NCBI RefSeq assembly: GCF_005144795.1
Contig: NZ_SWFJ01000010.1
Coordinates: forward strand, 1 to 64,000
Source of the DNA: Streptococcus mitis
GTDB lineage: Bacteria > Bacillota > Bacilli > Lactobacillales > Streptococcaceae
DNA: 64,000 nucleotides
Direction of reading: 5' to 3'
The translations under genes and the position numbers were made by a program. Shown here piece by piece: positions 39,521 to 47,910 of the stretch. Below the pieces are notes generated by a model. It ran no database searches. It saw only the letters and a list, made by a program, of their open reading frames with translations, and was not told the DNA's origin. The first letter of the stretch is position 1; each line of letters begins with the position of its first letter.

Positions 39521-40099
39521 TTAATTAGTTTTATCCAATACAATTGCTTTAAACTCTAAATAATCATATTTTGTAAATATATAATTCAATTGTGGTATAT
39601 AATTATTCACTTTTACTATAGCGTTTAGCTCCATTTCTGTTAACGTATCTAATCTATAAGTTACAAATTCTCTTGTGTCTTCTATTATATTGTAACAGAT
39701 ATCGTAATAATCTCTTGAATAACTTTCGAAAAATGGTTGAAAAGACGTATTTACACAACGATTATACAAAGCTATCATCTCATTCAATGGTCCATCACAA
39801 TATTTCAGAAAAGGTCGTATCATTCCACCTTTTTTAATCCCCATACCCTTATAGTATGTTTCTAATTTTTTAATGAATGGCAAATACTTCAAATAGTAAT
39901 AATCTATTTCAAACTTTTGATTCTTAAGTTCTTCTTTTAAAATAGTTTTAAATTCTTTTTCAAGAGTTTTTTTAAAATTTACTCTATCCCAAAATACAAA
40001 TGCCAGAATTCCTAATATTACAGTCGCAACAAAACCTAGAGCAGCATAATAAGTATTAGTTAGTGAATTTACTGTGTTTAATAATTCTTCATTACCCAA
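39521..40099 (-). CDS. Unknown single-pass membrane protein between hsdS and hsdM
   Basis: 192 residues. A single membrane segment lies at about residues 17-36 (YYAALGFVATVILGILAFVFW), followed by a Lys/Glu-rich stretch likely to be coiled coil (KKTLEKEFKTILKEELKNQ) and a Tyr-rich helical domain. I recognise no family. It sits 10 bp after hsdS and 47 bp before hsdM on one transcript, and its AT-rich base use resembles the 620-residue gene. An accessory defence function is possible, since membrane proteins with helical domains are common effectors, but nothing in the sequence proves it. Confidence 0.75.
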   Translation of the reverse strand: MGNEELLNTVNSLTNTYYAALGFVATVILGILAFVFWDRVNFKKTLEKEFKTILKEELKNQKFEIDYYYLKYLPFIKKLETYYKGMGIKKGGMIRPFLKYCDGPLNEMIALYNRCVNTSFQPFFESYSRDYYDICYNIIEDTREFVTYRLDTLTEMELNAIVKVNNYIPQLNYIFTKYDYLEFKAIVLDKTN

Positions 40100-40109
40100 A
40101 ATTAATCTC

Positions 40110-41303
40110 CTATATAAACATATCCTGCAAGAGTTTCTTTTTCAAAATCTCAAGCTGAGAAATTTTTTCTTGGTAAGAGTTGATGAGGTTATCAAGGTTT
40201 GAAAAGTAGGCACCAATGGCTTGTTGTTCTTCATAATTTGGTAAATACAACTCATATTCCCCATATTCCTTACCATTAACTCCTGGTTGCCCCGATCTTT
40301 GAGAAGTTACTTTTACATACTGTGTGAATCTATCAGTCAATGTATTTTGAAAAATAAATTTTGAATCAAATTTGTCTTTTATTCGAGCACGAATCAAGAA
40401 ACCGGCGAAATAAACTTTGCCATCTTTCTTAATATAAAGATAAGTTTTCCCAACACTTGCGCCAGTACGAGCAAATAATATATCTTTCTCGCACAACAGA
40501 TAGTTGTCGCATTCACTTACGTCAATGTCTGGAGATGTTAAACTATCTTCTTTAAATTTTCGAGAAACATCATCAATATCAGTTATACGAATATATTTAT
40601 TTTCTCCATCAAATTCCTTAGCTGAAGCATTTAATCCGTATTCAATACTCTCAGTTACATCTTTCAGCTTTACTTTTTCCCACTCACCGTCAAATCCATC
40701 CAAACGAATCTCAGGAACGGTTTGTCCAGCTTTGGGAAACATCTTGGAGAGCATGGTAGCCTTGAGAGATTGGTAGTTGGAGAGATTGTCCTTGTGGCTT
40801 GCAAGAAGGTCGTCAAGGGTGCGGAAAAGAGAGCCGATAGCAGATTGTTCGTCTTGACTAGGTAAATAAATTTCAGCTAATTTTATATCACTTGAATTAA
40901 TACTCTCAAAAGTTGAACCCGTAGAAAATTTTGCCCAATAGTTAGTTTGTTTCATTCTTGACAATAATTGAAATATAAACTCATTTCCTCTTATTGCCGC
41001 TACCCCACGTCCGATAACTACATTGTAATCTGTTTTACCTATATCTCCAACTGGTGCTCGAACACTTAAAATTAAATCACCTTTTTCAGCTAACTTTGTA
41101 ATCTGTGTTGTCCAGAGTCTTGGTACAACTCTACCGTTCTGCATATCTGCATTACCTTGTACTAGTATATAATCATTTGGATTATCAGTATAGTTTTTAC
41201 TGTCAGGTGATTGCCCCATTACTATAGGTACTATTTCTGTTAACTTAACATTTTCCCAAACATCATTATATTTTTTAAATCTTATTTTTGCTTCATTTTT
41301 CAT
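40110..41303 (-). CDS. hsdS: Type I restriction specificity subunit
   Basis: 397 residues with two target-recognition domains, each followed by a helical spacer with the family pattern (LPSQDEQSAIGSLFRTLDDLLA near 150-170 and LPNYEEQQAIGAYFSNLDNLI near 355-375). The protein looks complete, so it should read a bipartite site. No inverted repeats or recombinase gene of the phase-variable kind are visible nearby. It is the first gene of the minus-strand hsd transcript. Confidence 0.94.
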   Translation of the reverse strand: MKNEAKIRFKKYNDVWENVKLTEIVPIVMGQSPDSKNYTDNPNDYILVQGNADMQNGRVVPRLWTTQITKLAEKGDLILSVRAPVGDIGKTDYNVVIGRGVAAIRGNEFIFQLLSRMKQTNYWAKFSTGSTFESINSSDIKLAEIYLPSQDEQSAIGSLFRTLDDLLASHKDNLSNYQSLKATMLSKMFPKAGQTVPEIRLDGFDGEWEKVKLKDVTESIEYGLNASAKEFDGENKYIRITDIDDVSRKFKEDSLTSPDIDVSECDNYLLCEKDILFARTGASVGKTYLYIKKDGKVYFAGFLIRARIKDKFDSKFIFQNTLTDRFTQYVKVTSQRSGQPGVNGKEYGEYELYLPNYEEQQAIGAYFSNLDNLINSYQEKISQLEILKKKLLQDMFI

Positions 41304-41330
41304 CGTACCAATCCCCTAATAAAATTTACC

Positions 41331-41359
41331 AATATACTATCATAAATTATTAGTGTCCA
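41331..41359 (-). promoter_or_regulatory. Promoter of the hsdS-hsdM transcript
   Basis: On the minus strand TGGACA (41359-41354) and TATATT (41336-41331) are 17 bp apart, 28 bp before the hsdS ATG. Confidence 0.7.
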
Positions 41360-41395
41360 TATATAGTTCTTCAACAAAGAAAGACTCACAGAATA

Positions 41396-41424
41396 TTGTT
41401 TTATCTGATTTTATGTGATAGTAT
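41396..41424 (+). promoter_or_regulatory. Promoter of the 620-residue gene
   Basis: TTGTTT (41396-41401) and TAGTAT (41419-41424) are 17 bp apart with TGa before the -10. The start codon at 41491 has AAGG six bases upstream. It is back to back with the hsdS promoter. Confidence 0.55.
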
Positions 41425-41490
41425 AAAGTAAGATTGAACTAAATCATAAAATTTTTAACTACATCAATTATACATCTAGAAAGGCGTATT

Positions 41491-43353
41491 ATGCAACTTA
41501 TACCTGATTCTGAACCCAAACTACAATTTCCTTCTAGCGTGAAAATAATTAAAGCTAAAGATAGAATTTCACCAAAAGAATGGAATGAATTTTTTAATAG
41601 TGCTTGCCACAAAAGAAACGGCAACTATAAATTCACTGATCAAAAGAATGAATCCGATTTTTTTTACTACTCAAAAGTTTTTAAAATTCAAACTGAACCT
41701 TCATTTATTACTGACTCTAGATTATTAGAAACTAAATATGGCTACTGCACTATTGTAAAATATAAAGAATATATCTTAATCAATTCTAAATTTTGTTCTC
41801 TCAATAAAGAGGTTATAAAAATTATAGGTACTGAACTTCCCTTTGAAGAATTCACAAAATACTTCACTAAAGATACAGCTGAATTTGAAAAAATTACACT
41901 TTCAAACTCCTCAATAATGTCAGGTATCAGAAGTAGAATCATTGAAGGGCAAAAACTCCAAGAAAATTTTCGACCAATTTATTCGTCCAAACATGTACTT
42001 AAAGCTTTTAGAGTCCTTCAGGATGGAGTTGTATTTTCACAATCTCCATCAACATCCAAGTTAAACTATCGAAATGGTAAGCTAAAGGTTGAAGAATATA
42101 TAAACTGGTGTAAAACTATTATTGATAGTATTAATACTAATAACAGTTCCAAATATTTTGATAATTTTGCAAAACCTGTAGATATTTCAAAAATGAAAGA
42201 GTTAGTTCCTACAATAATTTTTATCGATTTAAATTTTTTAAAAGACTATGAAGATTTGAGATTTATAACTCGTCAAGAACAAGTTGAAATTGAATCTTGT
42301 TTTATATTTAAATATTATAATGGCTTATTTAACTTACAAAATTTATCAAATGATAAATATATAATTGATTACAACTATCCTTACGTACTCAGCAGTAGAA
42401 TAAATCTTAAACTCAATAAGAACAATTCTAGCTCTTTACAAAAAATTAAATATACAACTAATAATAGAATAGAGGACGCATTTAAGACTAGTAAAAATAA
42501 GCAATTAAAAATTAATAAAAACAAAAAAACAATTACATATCATATTGAAGATATTGATGTTTTTTATAAGTATAAGGATGACGATAAAGAGATAACTTTA
42601 AAAGAATTAATTGAAAATAATTCTACTATACTTTTTGATAATTCACAATTTTTTTATTATAAAAAGACCTTATTTCAAGACTCTAAATTACAAGATTCAG
42701 GATTTTTACGTTATTTCCATGCAGAAAATAATATGATAAACGCTAAATCTGAAAAAGGCATATTTAATCAAAATTCAGTTAACTTTTCTGACGATTCCAT
42801 TTTTGATATACTAGAAAAAAGACTACGCGGTTTAGAATATACTGATATCATTTGCGATGATTTAGGAAATGAACGTGCTGATTACATAGCCTTCGATGAA
42901 AATCGCTTGGGATTTTTCCATGCAAAATACAAACAAGTTGATAGTGATAGAGGTAAAAAATCTGCATCTGCATTACATGATGTAGTTAGTCAGGCGTTAA
43001 AAAATCTAGTTTTTCTAGATAATATCGAAAATATTAATTTAGAACAAACATATCAACATAAGTGGTTAGAAAAATATAAAAATAATAATATACAAACACA
43101 GATTAATCGAATAAGAGAATCTGCTAATTCTAGCAATTCTATAGTAGAAAGAATCAAAGAAACAAACAGACAAATTAATGTCCAAAAATATATGGTTTTA
43201 GTTGTAAATTTTATTTCAAAAAGTGAGATTAGTGACTACATACAAAATCCATCTACTAATACACAAATACAGCAAATTGTTTGGTTACTCTCTTCTTTCA
43301 TTTCTACCTGTCAAGAAATGAATATTATTCCACAGATTATATGTAAACCATAA
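41491..43353 (+). CDS. Unknown 620-residue protein divergent from the hsd genes, possible nuclease
   Basis: I recognise no full-length family. The coding DNA is much richer in A and T than its neighbours, with long Asn/Lys/Ile/Tyr runs, which suggests recent transfer. There is no signal peptide or membrane segment. The C-terminal third has a pattern like a PD-(D/E)xK nuclease core: ICDDLGNERADYIAFD with Asp464 and a hydrophobic strand, then FFHAKYK with Lys479, then a helix SALHDVVSQALKNL. The usual acidic residue before the Lys is His-Ala here. The layout also recalls the sporadic TIGR04141/DUF6119 defence-linked group. It occupies the place where a restriction subunit would be expected. Confidence 0.8.
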   Translation: MQLIPDSEPKLQFPSSVKIIKAKDRISPKEWNEFFNSACHKRNGNYKFTDQKNESDFFYYSKVFKIQTEPSFITDSRLLETKYGYCTIVKYKEYILINSKFCSLNKEVIKIIGTELPFEEFTKYFTKDTAEFEKITLSNSSIMSGIRSRIIEGQKLQENFRPIYSSKHVLKAFRVLQDGVVFSQSPSTSKLNYRNGKLKVEEYINWCKTIIDSINTNNSSKYFDNFAKPVDISKMKELVPTIIFIDLNFLKDYEDLRFITRQEQVEIESCFIFKYYNGLFNLQNLSNDKYIIDYNYPYVLSSRINLKLNKNNSSSLQKIKYTTNNRIEDAFKTSKNKQLKINKNKKTITYHIEDIDVFYKYKDDDKEITLKELIENNSTILFDNSQFFYYKKTLFQDSKLQDSGFLRYFHAENNMINAKSEKGIFNQNSVNFSDDSIFDILEKRLRGLEYTDIICDDLGNERADYIAFDENRLGFFHAKYKQVDSDRGKKSASALHDVVSQALKNLVFLDNIENINLEQTYQHKWLEKYKNNNIQTQINRIRESANSSNSIVERIKETNRQINVQKYMVLVVNFISKSEISDYIQNPSTNTQIQQIVWLLSSFISTCQEMNIIPQIICKP

Positions 43354-43529
43354 AATAATTACTAAAACAAATAAGATAAAATCTTTAAACTCTCCAAAAT
43401 GTACTCACTATCAAAAATTTTATAATCATCCTACTGTTATTATTTTTAGTATCTATTATGAATTCCTATTTTAAACACAAAATGTAAACTAAAATTATTT
43501 TTACGCTTAAATTATACCACGAAACCATA

Positions 43530-43562
43530 AAAATCCCCCTTAGAAATCCGCTTCTAATGGGT
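43530..43562 (-). terminator. Terminator behind the minus-strand pseudogene
   Basis: CCCTTAGAA pairs with TTCTAATGGG with one mismatch. On the minus strand it is followed by GATTTTTA. It now has no intact gene to serve. Confidence 0.65.
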
Positions 43563-43567
43563 CGTCT

Positions 43568-43875
43568 TTATCCTGCCACTTGGGCTGGTTCTGCTGATTT
43601 GGTCTTTTTATCTTTCTTATTGCTAGTGATGAGACAGCGCTTGCTATCTCGGATTGTATTCAGAGCCTTGAGGAGTTGAGTCAGGTGTTCCTTTTCAGGA
43701 TAGTCTTCTGCACTAGCTACGGTACAGCGCATAAAGAGGTCGTAGCTGGTTGAAAGTTCGTACGGACTTGTCTGGTCTTGCTAACTTCCTTGGCAGACTT
43801 ATGCACACGCGCCTTACTTTCCACTTGGTCATATTCCTCTTGAGCGTTGACCAACACCATCAGCAGTAGAATACT
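43568..43875 (-). pseudogene. 3' remnant of an unknown protein gene
   Basis: The minus strand reads VNAQEEYDQVESKARVHKSA and on to TRQVR. A one- or two-base loss then shifts the frame to YELSTSYDLFMRCTVASAED and on to a Lys-rich end SAEPAQVAG with a stop. There is no start codon. I do not recognise the family. GC use is higher than in the adjacent AT-rich gene, so it probably belongs to the older chromosome that the hsd island entered. Confidence 0.6.
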
Positions 43876-44015
43876 TTTAAATTTATGGAAATACAGTTAT
43901 TCTAAATCTAAAGTACATATAAACTTTAGTATACAGAGCTATTCTAAGTTTCGAAGACCTATTTACTTTCTATTCCTTATCAAAAACACTCATTCCCCCT
44001 TTCTCCTCCAAAATA

Positions 44016-44024
44016 TGGTATAGT
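44016..44024 (+). promoter_or_regulatory. Extended -10 promoter of the VTT-domain gene
   Basis: TGgTATAGT lies 28 bp before the ATG at 44053; GAGGAG precedes the start. Confidence 0.5.
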
Positions 44025-44052
44025 AGAGTTATACTATCTATGAGGAGTTTAC

Positions 44053-44670
44053 ATGTCACAGGATAAACAAATGAAAGCTGTTTCTCCCCTTCTACAGCAA
44101 GTTATCAACATCTCATCGATTGTCGGTGGGGTTGGGAGTTTGATTTTCTGTATTTGGGCTTATCAGGCTGGGATTTTACAATCCAAGGAAACCCTCTCTG
44201 CCTTTATCCAGCAGGCAGGTATCTGGGGGCCACCTCTCTTTATCTTTTTACAGATTTTACAGACTGTCGTCCCCATCATTCCTGGGGCCTTGACCTCGGT
44301 GGCTGGTGTCTTTATCTACGGCCACATCATCGGTACGATCTACAACTATATTGGCATCGTGATTGGCTGTGCCATTATCTTTTATCTGGTGCGCCTCTAT
44401 GGGGCTGCCTTTGTCCAGTCTGTCGTCAGCAAGCGCACCTATGACAAGTATATCGGCTGGTTGGATAAGGGCAATCGTTTTGACCGTTTCTTTATCTTTA
44501 TGATGATTTGGCCCATTAGTCCAGCTGACTTTCTCTGTATGCTGGCTGCCCTGACCAAGATGAGCTTCAAGCGCTATATGACCATCATCATTCTGACCAA
44601 GCCCTTTACCCTCGTGGTTTATACCTACGGTCTGACCTATATTATCGACTTCTTCTGGCAAATGCTTTGA
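44053..44670 (+). CDS. VTT-domain (TVP38/DedA-like) membrane protein
   Basis: 205 residues with about five to six membrane segments. The VTT/SNARE-associated pattern PIIPGALTSVAGVFIYG near residue 75, then YNYIGIVIGCAIIFYLVR, and a later PISPADFLCMLAAL are typical of the TVP38/TMEM64 branch. Related proteins are linked to lipid-carrier or phospholipid flipping; the role here is unknown. It is a single-gene unit with promoter and terminator. Confidence 0.85.
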   Translation: MSQDKQMKAVSPLLQQVINISSIVGGVGSLIFCIWAYQAGILQSKETLSAFIQQAGIWGPPLFIFLQILQTVVPIIPGALTSVAGVFIYGHIIGTIYNYIGIVIGCAIIFYLVRLYGAAFVQSVVSKRTYDKYIGWLDKGNRFDRFFIFMMIWPISPADFLCMLAALTKMSFKRYMTIIILTKPFTLVVYTYGLTYIIDFFWQML

Positions 44671-44675
44671 CACGT

Positions 44676-44708
44676 AAAAAATCCGTTTGGTTTCCCAAGC
44701 GGATTTTT
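44676..44708 (+). terminator. Terminator after the VTT-domain gene
   Basis: AAAAATCCGTTTGG pairs with CCCAAGCGGATTTTT around a short TTT loop, with a T tract. An almost identical stem lies at 44953-44984. Confidence 0.85.
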
Positions 44709-44950
44709 AGAGCGTAGATTGATTATAGCTTGATACTAAATATACTTTGGTATGGAAATCATGCCTATTTTTCGATAGTGAAGCGAGGACTCACCTAGCC
44801 TTTCCGCCGTGATAGAAACACCTGAAATCTAATGGTTTCAGGTGTTCGGAAACTTTGAGACATTAGGCTCAAAGTTTAAGTATGGAATTTCGAAGAAAGT
44901 CGCTACCGTCCGTAATCACTTAAGGAAAGGATCAAAAATATTGTTTTCAA
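44709..44950. repeat. Region with two strong hairpins between twin terminators
   Basis: AACACCTGAAA pairs with TTTCAGGTGTT at about 44817-44846, and AACTTTGAG pairs with CTCAAAGTTT at about 44850-44879. No coding frame is convincing. The flanking terminators share the same stem sequence. It may be a small mobile repeat or the relic of one; I cannot name it. Confidence 0.45.
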
Positions 44951-44952
44951 CC

Positions 44953-44984
44953 ACAAAATCCGTTTGGTTTCCCAAGCGGATTTT
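44953..44984 (-). terminator. Terminator after scrK
   Basis: CAAAATCCGTTTGG pairs with CCCAAGCGGATTTTG, the same core as the terminator at 44676-44708. On the minus strand the T run is short (TTTTG), so efficiency may be modest. Confidence 0.65.
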
Positions 44985-44989
44985 GTGCT

Positions 44990-45877
44990 TTATTTTGAAA
45001 CTTCTTTTGCAAGGACAAAGTTCCCAAGTGTGGCAGAACCATTTCCTGCGACTGCTGGAGTGACGATGTAGTCACGCACATCCGGTACTGGTAGGTAGCC
45101 GTTGAGAAGAGCTGTAAATTTCTCACGGACACGGTCCAGCATGTGTTGTTGAGCCATGACCCCTCCACCAAAGACAATCACGTCTGGACGGAAAGTCACT
45201 GTCGCATTGACCGCAGCTTGAGCGATATAGTAGGCTTGGACATCCCAAACAGGGTTGTTGAGCTCAATGTTTTCCCCACGAACACCTGTACGAGCTTCCA
45301 AACTTGGACCAGCTGCATAGCCTTCCAGACATCCCTTATGGAAAGGACAAACACCCTTAAACTCTTTTTCAATATCCATTGGGTGTCTAGCCACATAGTA
45401 ATGACCCATTTCAGGGTGACCCACACCGCCGATAAACTCACCACGTTGGATAACACCTGCACCGATACCTGTACCGATTGTGTAGTAAACCAAGTTTTCG
45501 ATGCGGCCTCCCGCATTGTTACGGGCAACCACTTCACCATAAGCAGAGCTGTTTACATCTGTCGTGAAGTACATAGGCACGTTTAGGGCGCGACGAAGGG
45601 CACCAAGCAAGTCCACATTTGCCCAGTTTGGTTTTGGAGTCGTTGTGATAAAGCCATAAGTTTTTGAGTTTTTATCAATATCAATCGGACCAAATGAACC
45701 AACTGCAAGACCAGCAAGGTTGTCGAATTTTGAGAAGAACTCGATGGTTTTATCGATTGTTTCGATTGGAGTTGTTGTTGGAAATTGTGTTTTTTCTACA
45801 ACGTTAAAGTTTTCATCACCGACAGCACAGACAAACTTTGTACCGCCCGCTTCCAAGCTTCCATATAATTTTGTCAT
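44990..45877 (-). CDS. scrK: Fructokinase (ROK family)
   Basis: 295 residues. The N-terminal phosphate loop is GSLEAGGTKFVCAVG, the central GTGIGAGVI and GGVGHPEMGHY hold the catalytic region, and His/Cys ligands for zinc follow (RHPMD, CPFHKGCLEGYAAGPSL). It phosphorylates the fructose released when ScrB splits sucrose 6-phosphate. It is downstream of scrA on the same strand, with its own extended -10 promoter, TGcTATAAT at 45913-45905. Confidence 0.94.
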   Translation of the reverse strand: MTKLYGSLEAGGTKFVCAVGDENFNVVEKTQFPTTTPIETIDKTIEFFSKFDNLAGLAVGSFGPIDIDKNSKTYGFITTTPKPNWANVDLLGALRRALNVPMYFTTDVNSSAYGEVVARNNAGGRIENLVYYTIGTGIGAGVIQRGEFIGGVGHPEMGHYYVARHPMDIEKEFKGVCPFHKGCLEGYAAGPSLEARTGVRGENIELNNPVWDVQAYYIAQAAVNATVTFRPDVIVFGGGVMAQQHMLDRVREKFTALLNGYLPVPDVRDYIVTPAVAGNGSATLGNFVLAKEVSK

Positions 45878-45904
45878 GATAAACCTCTTGTTTTTATTTT
45901 CTTT

Positions 45905-45913
45905 ATTATAGCA
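45905..45913 (-). promoter_or_regulatory. Extended -10 promoter of scrK
   Basis: TGcTATAAT on the minus strand, 28 bp before the ATG at 45877. No good -35 is seen. Confidence 0.55.
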
Positions 45914-45976
45914 TATTTCGAAAATCTAAATTTCTCTATTTTTTAGATTTTCCTCTGTAAATCTTACCATTCAAGC

Positions 45977-46008
45977 AAAAACGAACAAACATGTCATTTG
46001 TTCGTTTT
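45977..46008 (-). terminator. Terminator after scrA
   Basis: AACGAACAAA (45980-45989) pairs with TTTGTTCGTT (45997-46006); a short T run follows on the minus strand. Confidence 0.75.
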
Positions 46009-46026
46009 CACATTAGAGAGGATTGA

Positions 46027-47910
46027 TTAGATTTTCACTTCGATCACAGCATCCCCCTTCGCAACTGAACCCGTTGCGACTGGAGCTACTGAAGCGTAGT
46101 CAGCTGTATTTGTAACGATAACCATTGTTGTATCATCAAGACCAGCTGCAGCGATTTTGTTTGAGTCAAATGTTCCAAGAACATCGCCAGCTTTAACCTT
46201 GTCACCTTGAGCAACTTTTGCTTCAAAACCTTCACCATTCATAGATACAGTGTCAATACCAACGTGAATCAAAACTTCAGCACCATCAGTTGTTTTCAAA
46301 CCAAAAGCGTGTCCTGTTGGAAAGGCAATTGAAACTTCAGCATCAGCTGGTGCATATACTACACCTTGACTTGGTTTCACAGCGATACCTTGGCCCATAG
46401 CTCCACTTGAGAAGACTGGGTCATTGACATCAGCAAGAGCGACAACATCACCAACGATAGGAGTTACAAGTGTTTCATTTTGAAGAGTTGCTGGGGCAAC
46501 TTCTTCTTTTTCTGCAACAACTTCAGCTTGTTTTGCAGATGGAGTCGCCTCTACTTCATCTTCGTAACCAAACATGTAAGTAAGAGCAAAACCAAGGGCA
46601 AATGATACAGCTACCATAAGAAGGTATTGTGTAAGTTGTCCGTTACCGATGTAAAGCATTGTACCAGGGATGATGGTGATACCATTACCAGTACCTGCAA
46701 GTCCAAGGATAGAAGCCAATCCACCACCGATTGCACCAGCAATCAATGAAAGGAAGAATGGTTTACGGAAGCGCAAGTTTACCCCGAAGATAGCAGGCTC
46801 TGTAATACCTAGAAAGGCAGAAAGAGCAGCTGGGAAAGCAAGTGTTTTTAGTTTTGGATTTTTAGTTTTAACACCAACCGCAACAGTCGCAGCACCTTGA
46901 GCTGTCATAGCAGCTGTGATGATCGCGTTGAATGGGTTAGCATGGTCAGCAGCAAGCAATTGCACTTCAAGCAAGTTGAAGATATGGTGCACACCTGACA
47001 CGACGATCAATTGGTGAACCCCACCGATCAAGAAACCACCAAGACCAAATGGCATACTGAGGATCGCTTTTGTAGCGATAAGGATGTAGTTTTCAACGAC
47101 GTGGAAGACTGGTCCGATGACAAAGAGTCCAAGAATTGACATGACCAAAAGTGTCACGAATGGCGTTACCAAGAGGTCAATGACATCTGGAACAACCTTG
47201 CGGACAGCTTTTTCAAATTTAGCTCCGACAACCCCGATGATGAAGGCTGGAAGAACGGAACCTTGCAAGCCAACAACAGGGATGAAACCAAAGAAGTTCA
47301 TAGCTGTTACTTCACCACCTGAAGCGACTGCCCAAGCGTTTGGAAGTGAGCCAGAAACAAGCATCATACCAAGAACGATACCAACGGCAGGATTTCCACC
47401 GAATACACGGAAGGTTGACCACACAACCAAACCTGGCAAGATGATAAAGGCTGTATCTGTCAAGATTTGAGTGTAAGTTGTCACGTCAGCTGGAAGTGTC
47501 ATTCCAAGAGCAGTTAAGAGACCACGTACACCCATAAAAAGACCTGTCGCAACGATAACTGGGATGATTGGAACGAAAACGTCACCGAAAGTACGGATAG
47601 CACGTTGGAACCAGTTCCCTTGTTTAGCAGCTTCTGCTTTCATGTCATCTTTGGAGGATGTTGGCAAACCAAGTGCAACAACTTCATCGTACATTTTATT
47701 AACTGTACCTGTACCAAAGATGATTTGGTATTGACCTGAGTTAAAGAAAGCACCTTGAACTTTTTCCAAGTTCTCAATCACTTCTTTATTGATTTTTCCT
47801 TCATCTTTGACCATGACACGAAGACGAGTCGCACAGTGGGCAACACTGTTGACATTTTCACGTCCGCCCAAGGCATCGATGACTTTTTTTGCAATTTCCT
47901 GATTGTTCAT
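46027..47910 (-). CDS. scrA: Sucrose-specific PTS enzyme IIBCA
   Basis: 627 residues with domains in the order IIB, IIC and IIA. The phosphorylated Cys is in SVAHCATRLRV near residue 26. The IIC domain has about ten membrane segments, with GGVHQLIVVSGVHH near 290. The IIA domain carries the active His in VLIHVGIDTV near 550. It imports sucrose as sucrose 6-phosphate. I use the ATG at 47910, ten bases after GGAG, not a TTG two codons upstream. It is divergent from scrB. Confidence 0.94.
   Translation of the reverse strand: MNNQEIAKKVIDALGGRENVNSVAHCATRLRVMVKDEGKINKEVIENLEKVQGAFFNSGQYQIIFGTGTVNKMYDEVVALGLPTSSKDDMKAEAAKQGNWFQRAIRTFGDVFVPIIPVIVATGLFMGVRGLLTALGMTLPADVTTYTQILTDTAFIILPGLVVWSTFRVFGGNPAVGIVLGMMLVSGSLPNAWAVASGGEVTAMNFFGFIPVVGLQGSVLPAFIIGVVGAKFEKAVRKVVPDVIDLLVTPFVTLLVMSILGLFVIGPVFHVVENYILIATKAILSMPFGLGGFLIGGVHQLIVVSGVHHIFNLLEVQLLAADHANPFNAIITAAMTAQGAATVAVGVKTKNPKLKTLAFPAALSAFLGITEPAIFGVNLRFRKPFFLSLIAGAIGGGLASILGLAGTGNGITIIPGTMLYIGNGQLTQYLLMVAVSFALGFALTYMFGYEDEVEATPSAKQAEVVAEKEEVAPATLQNETLVTPIVGDVVALADVNDPVFSSGAMGQGIAVKPSQGVVYAPADAEVSIAFPTGHAFGLKTTDGAEVLIHVGIDTVSMNGEGFEAKVAQGDKVKAGDVLGTFDSNKIAAAGLDDTTMVIVTNTADYASVAPVATGSVAKGDAVIEVKI

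Larger units (their letters stand above)
43354..44052. other. 699-bp intergenic region after the unknown gene
   Basis: The left part is AT-rich with no gene. 43530-43562 is a minus-strand terminator and 43568-43875 is the remnant of the gene it served. Right of that is a small hairpin (CTAAAGT/ACTTTAG near 43906-43931) and the promoter of the VTT-domain gene. Confidence 0.65.

Noticed and set aside
40110-41303. Phase-variable hsdS inversion system
   Set aside because: Only one hsdS copy is present, with no silent partner, inverted repeats or recombinase gene nearby.
43568-43875. Remnant of hsdR
   Set aside because: The translated tail shows no helicase or nuclease motif, and base use differs from the hsd genes, so I cannot assign it.
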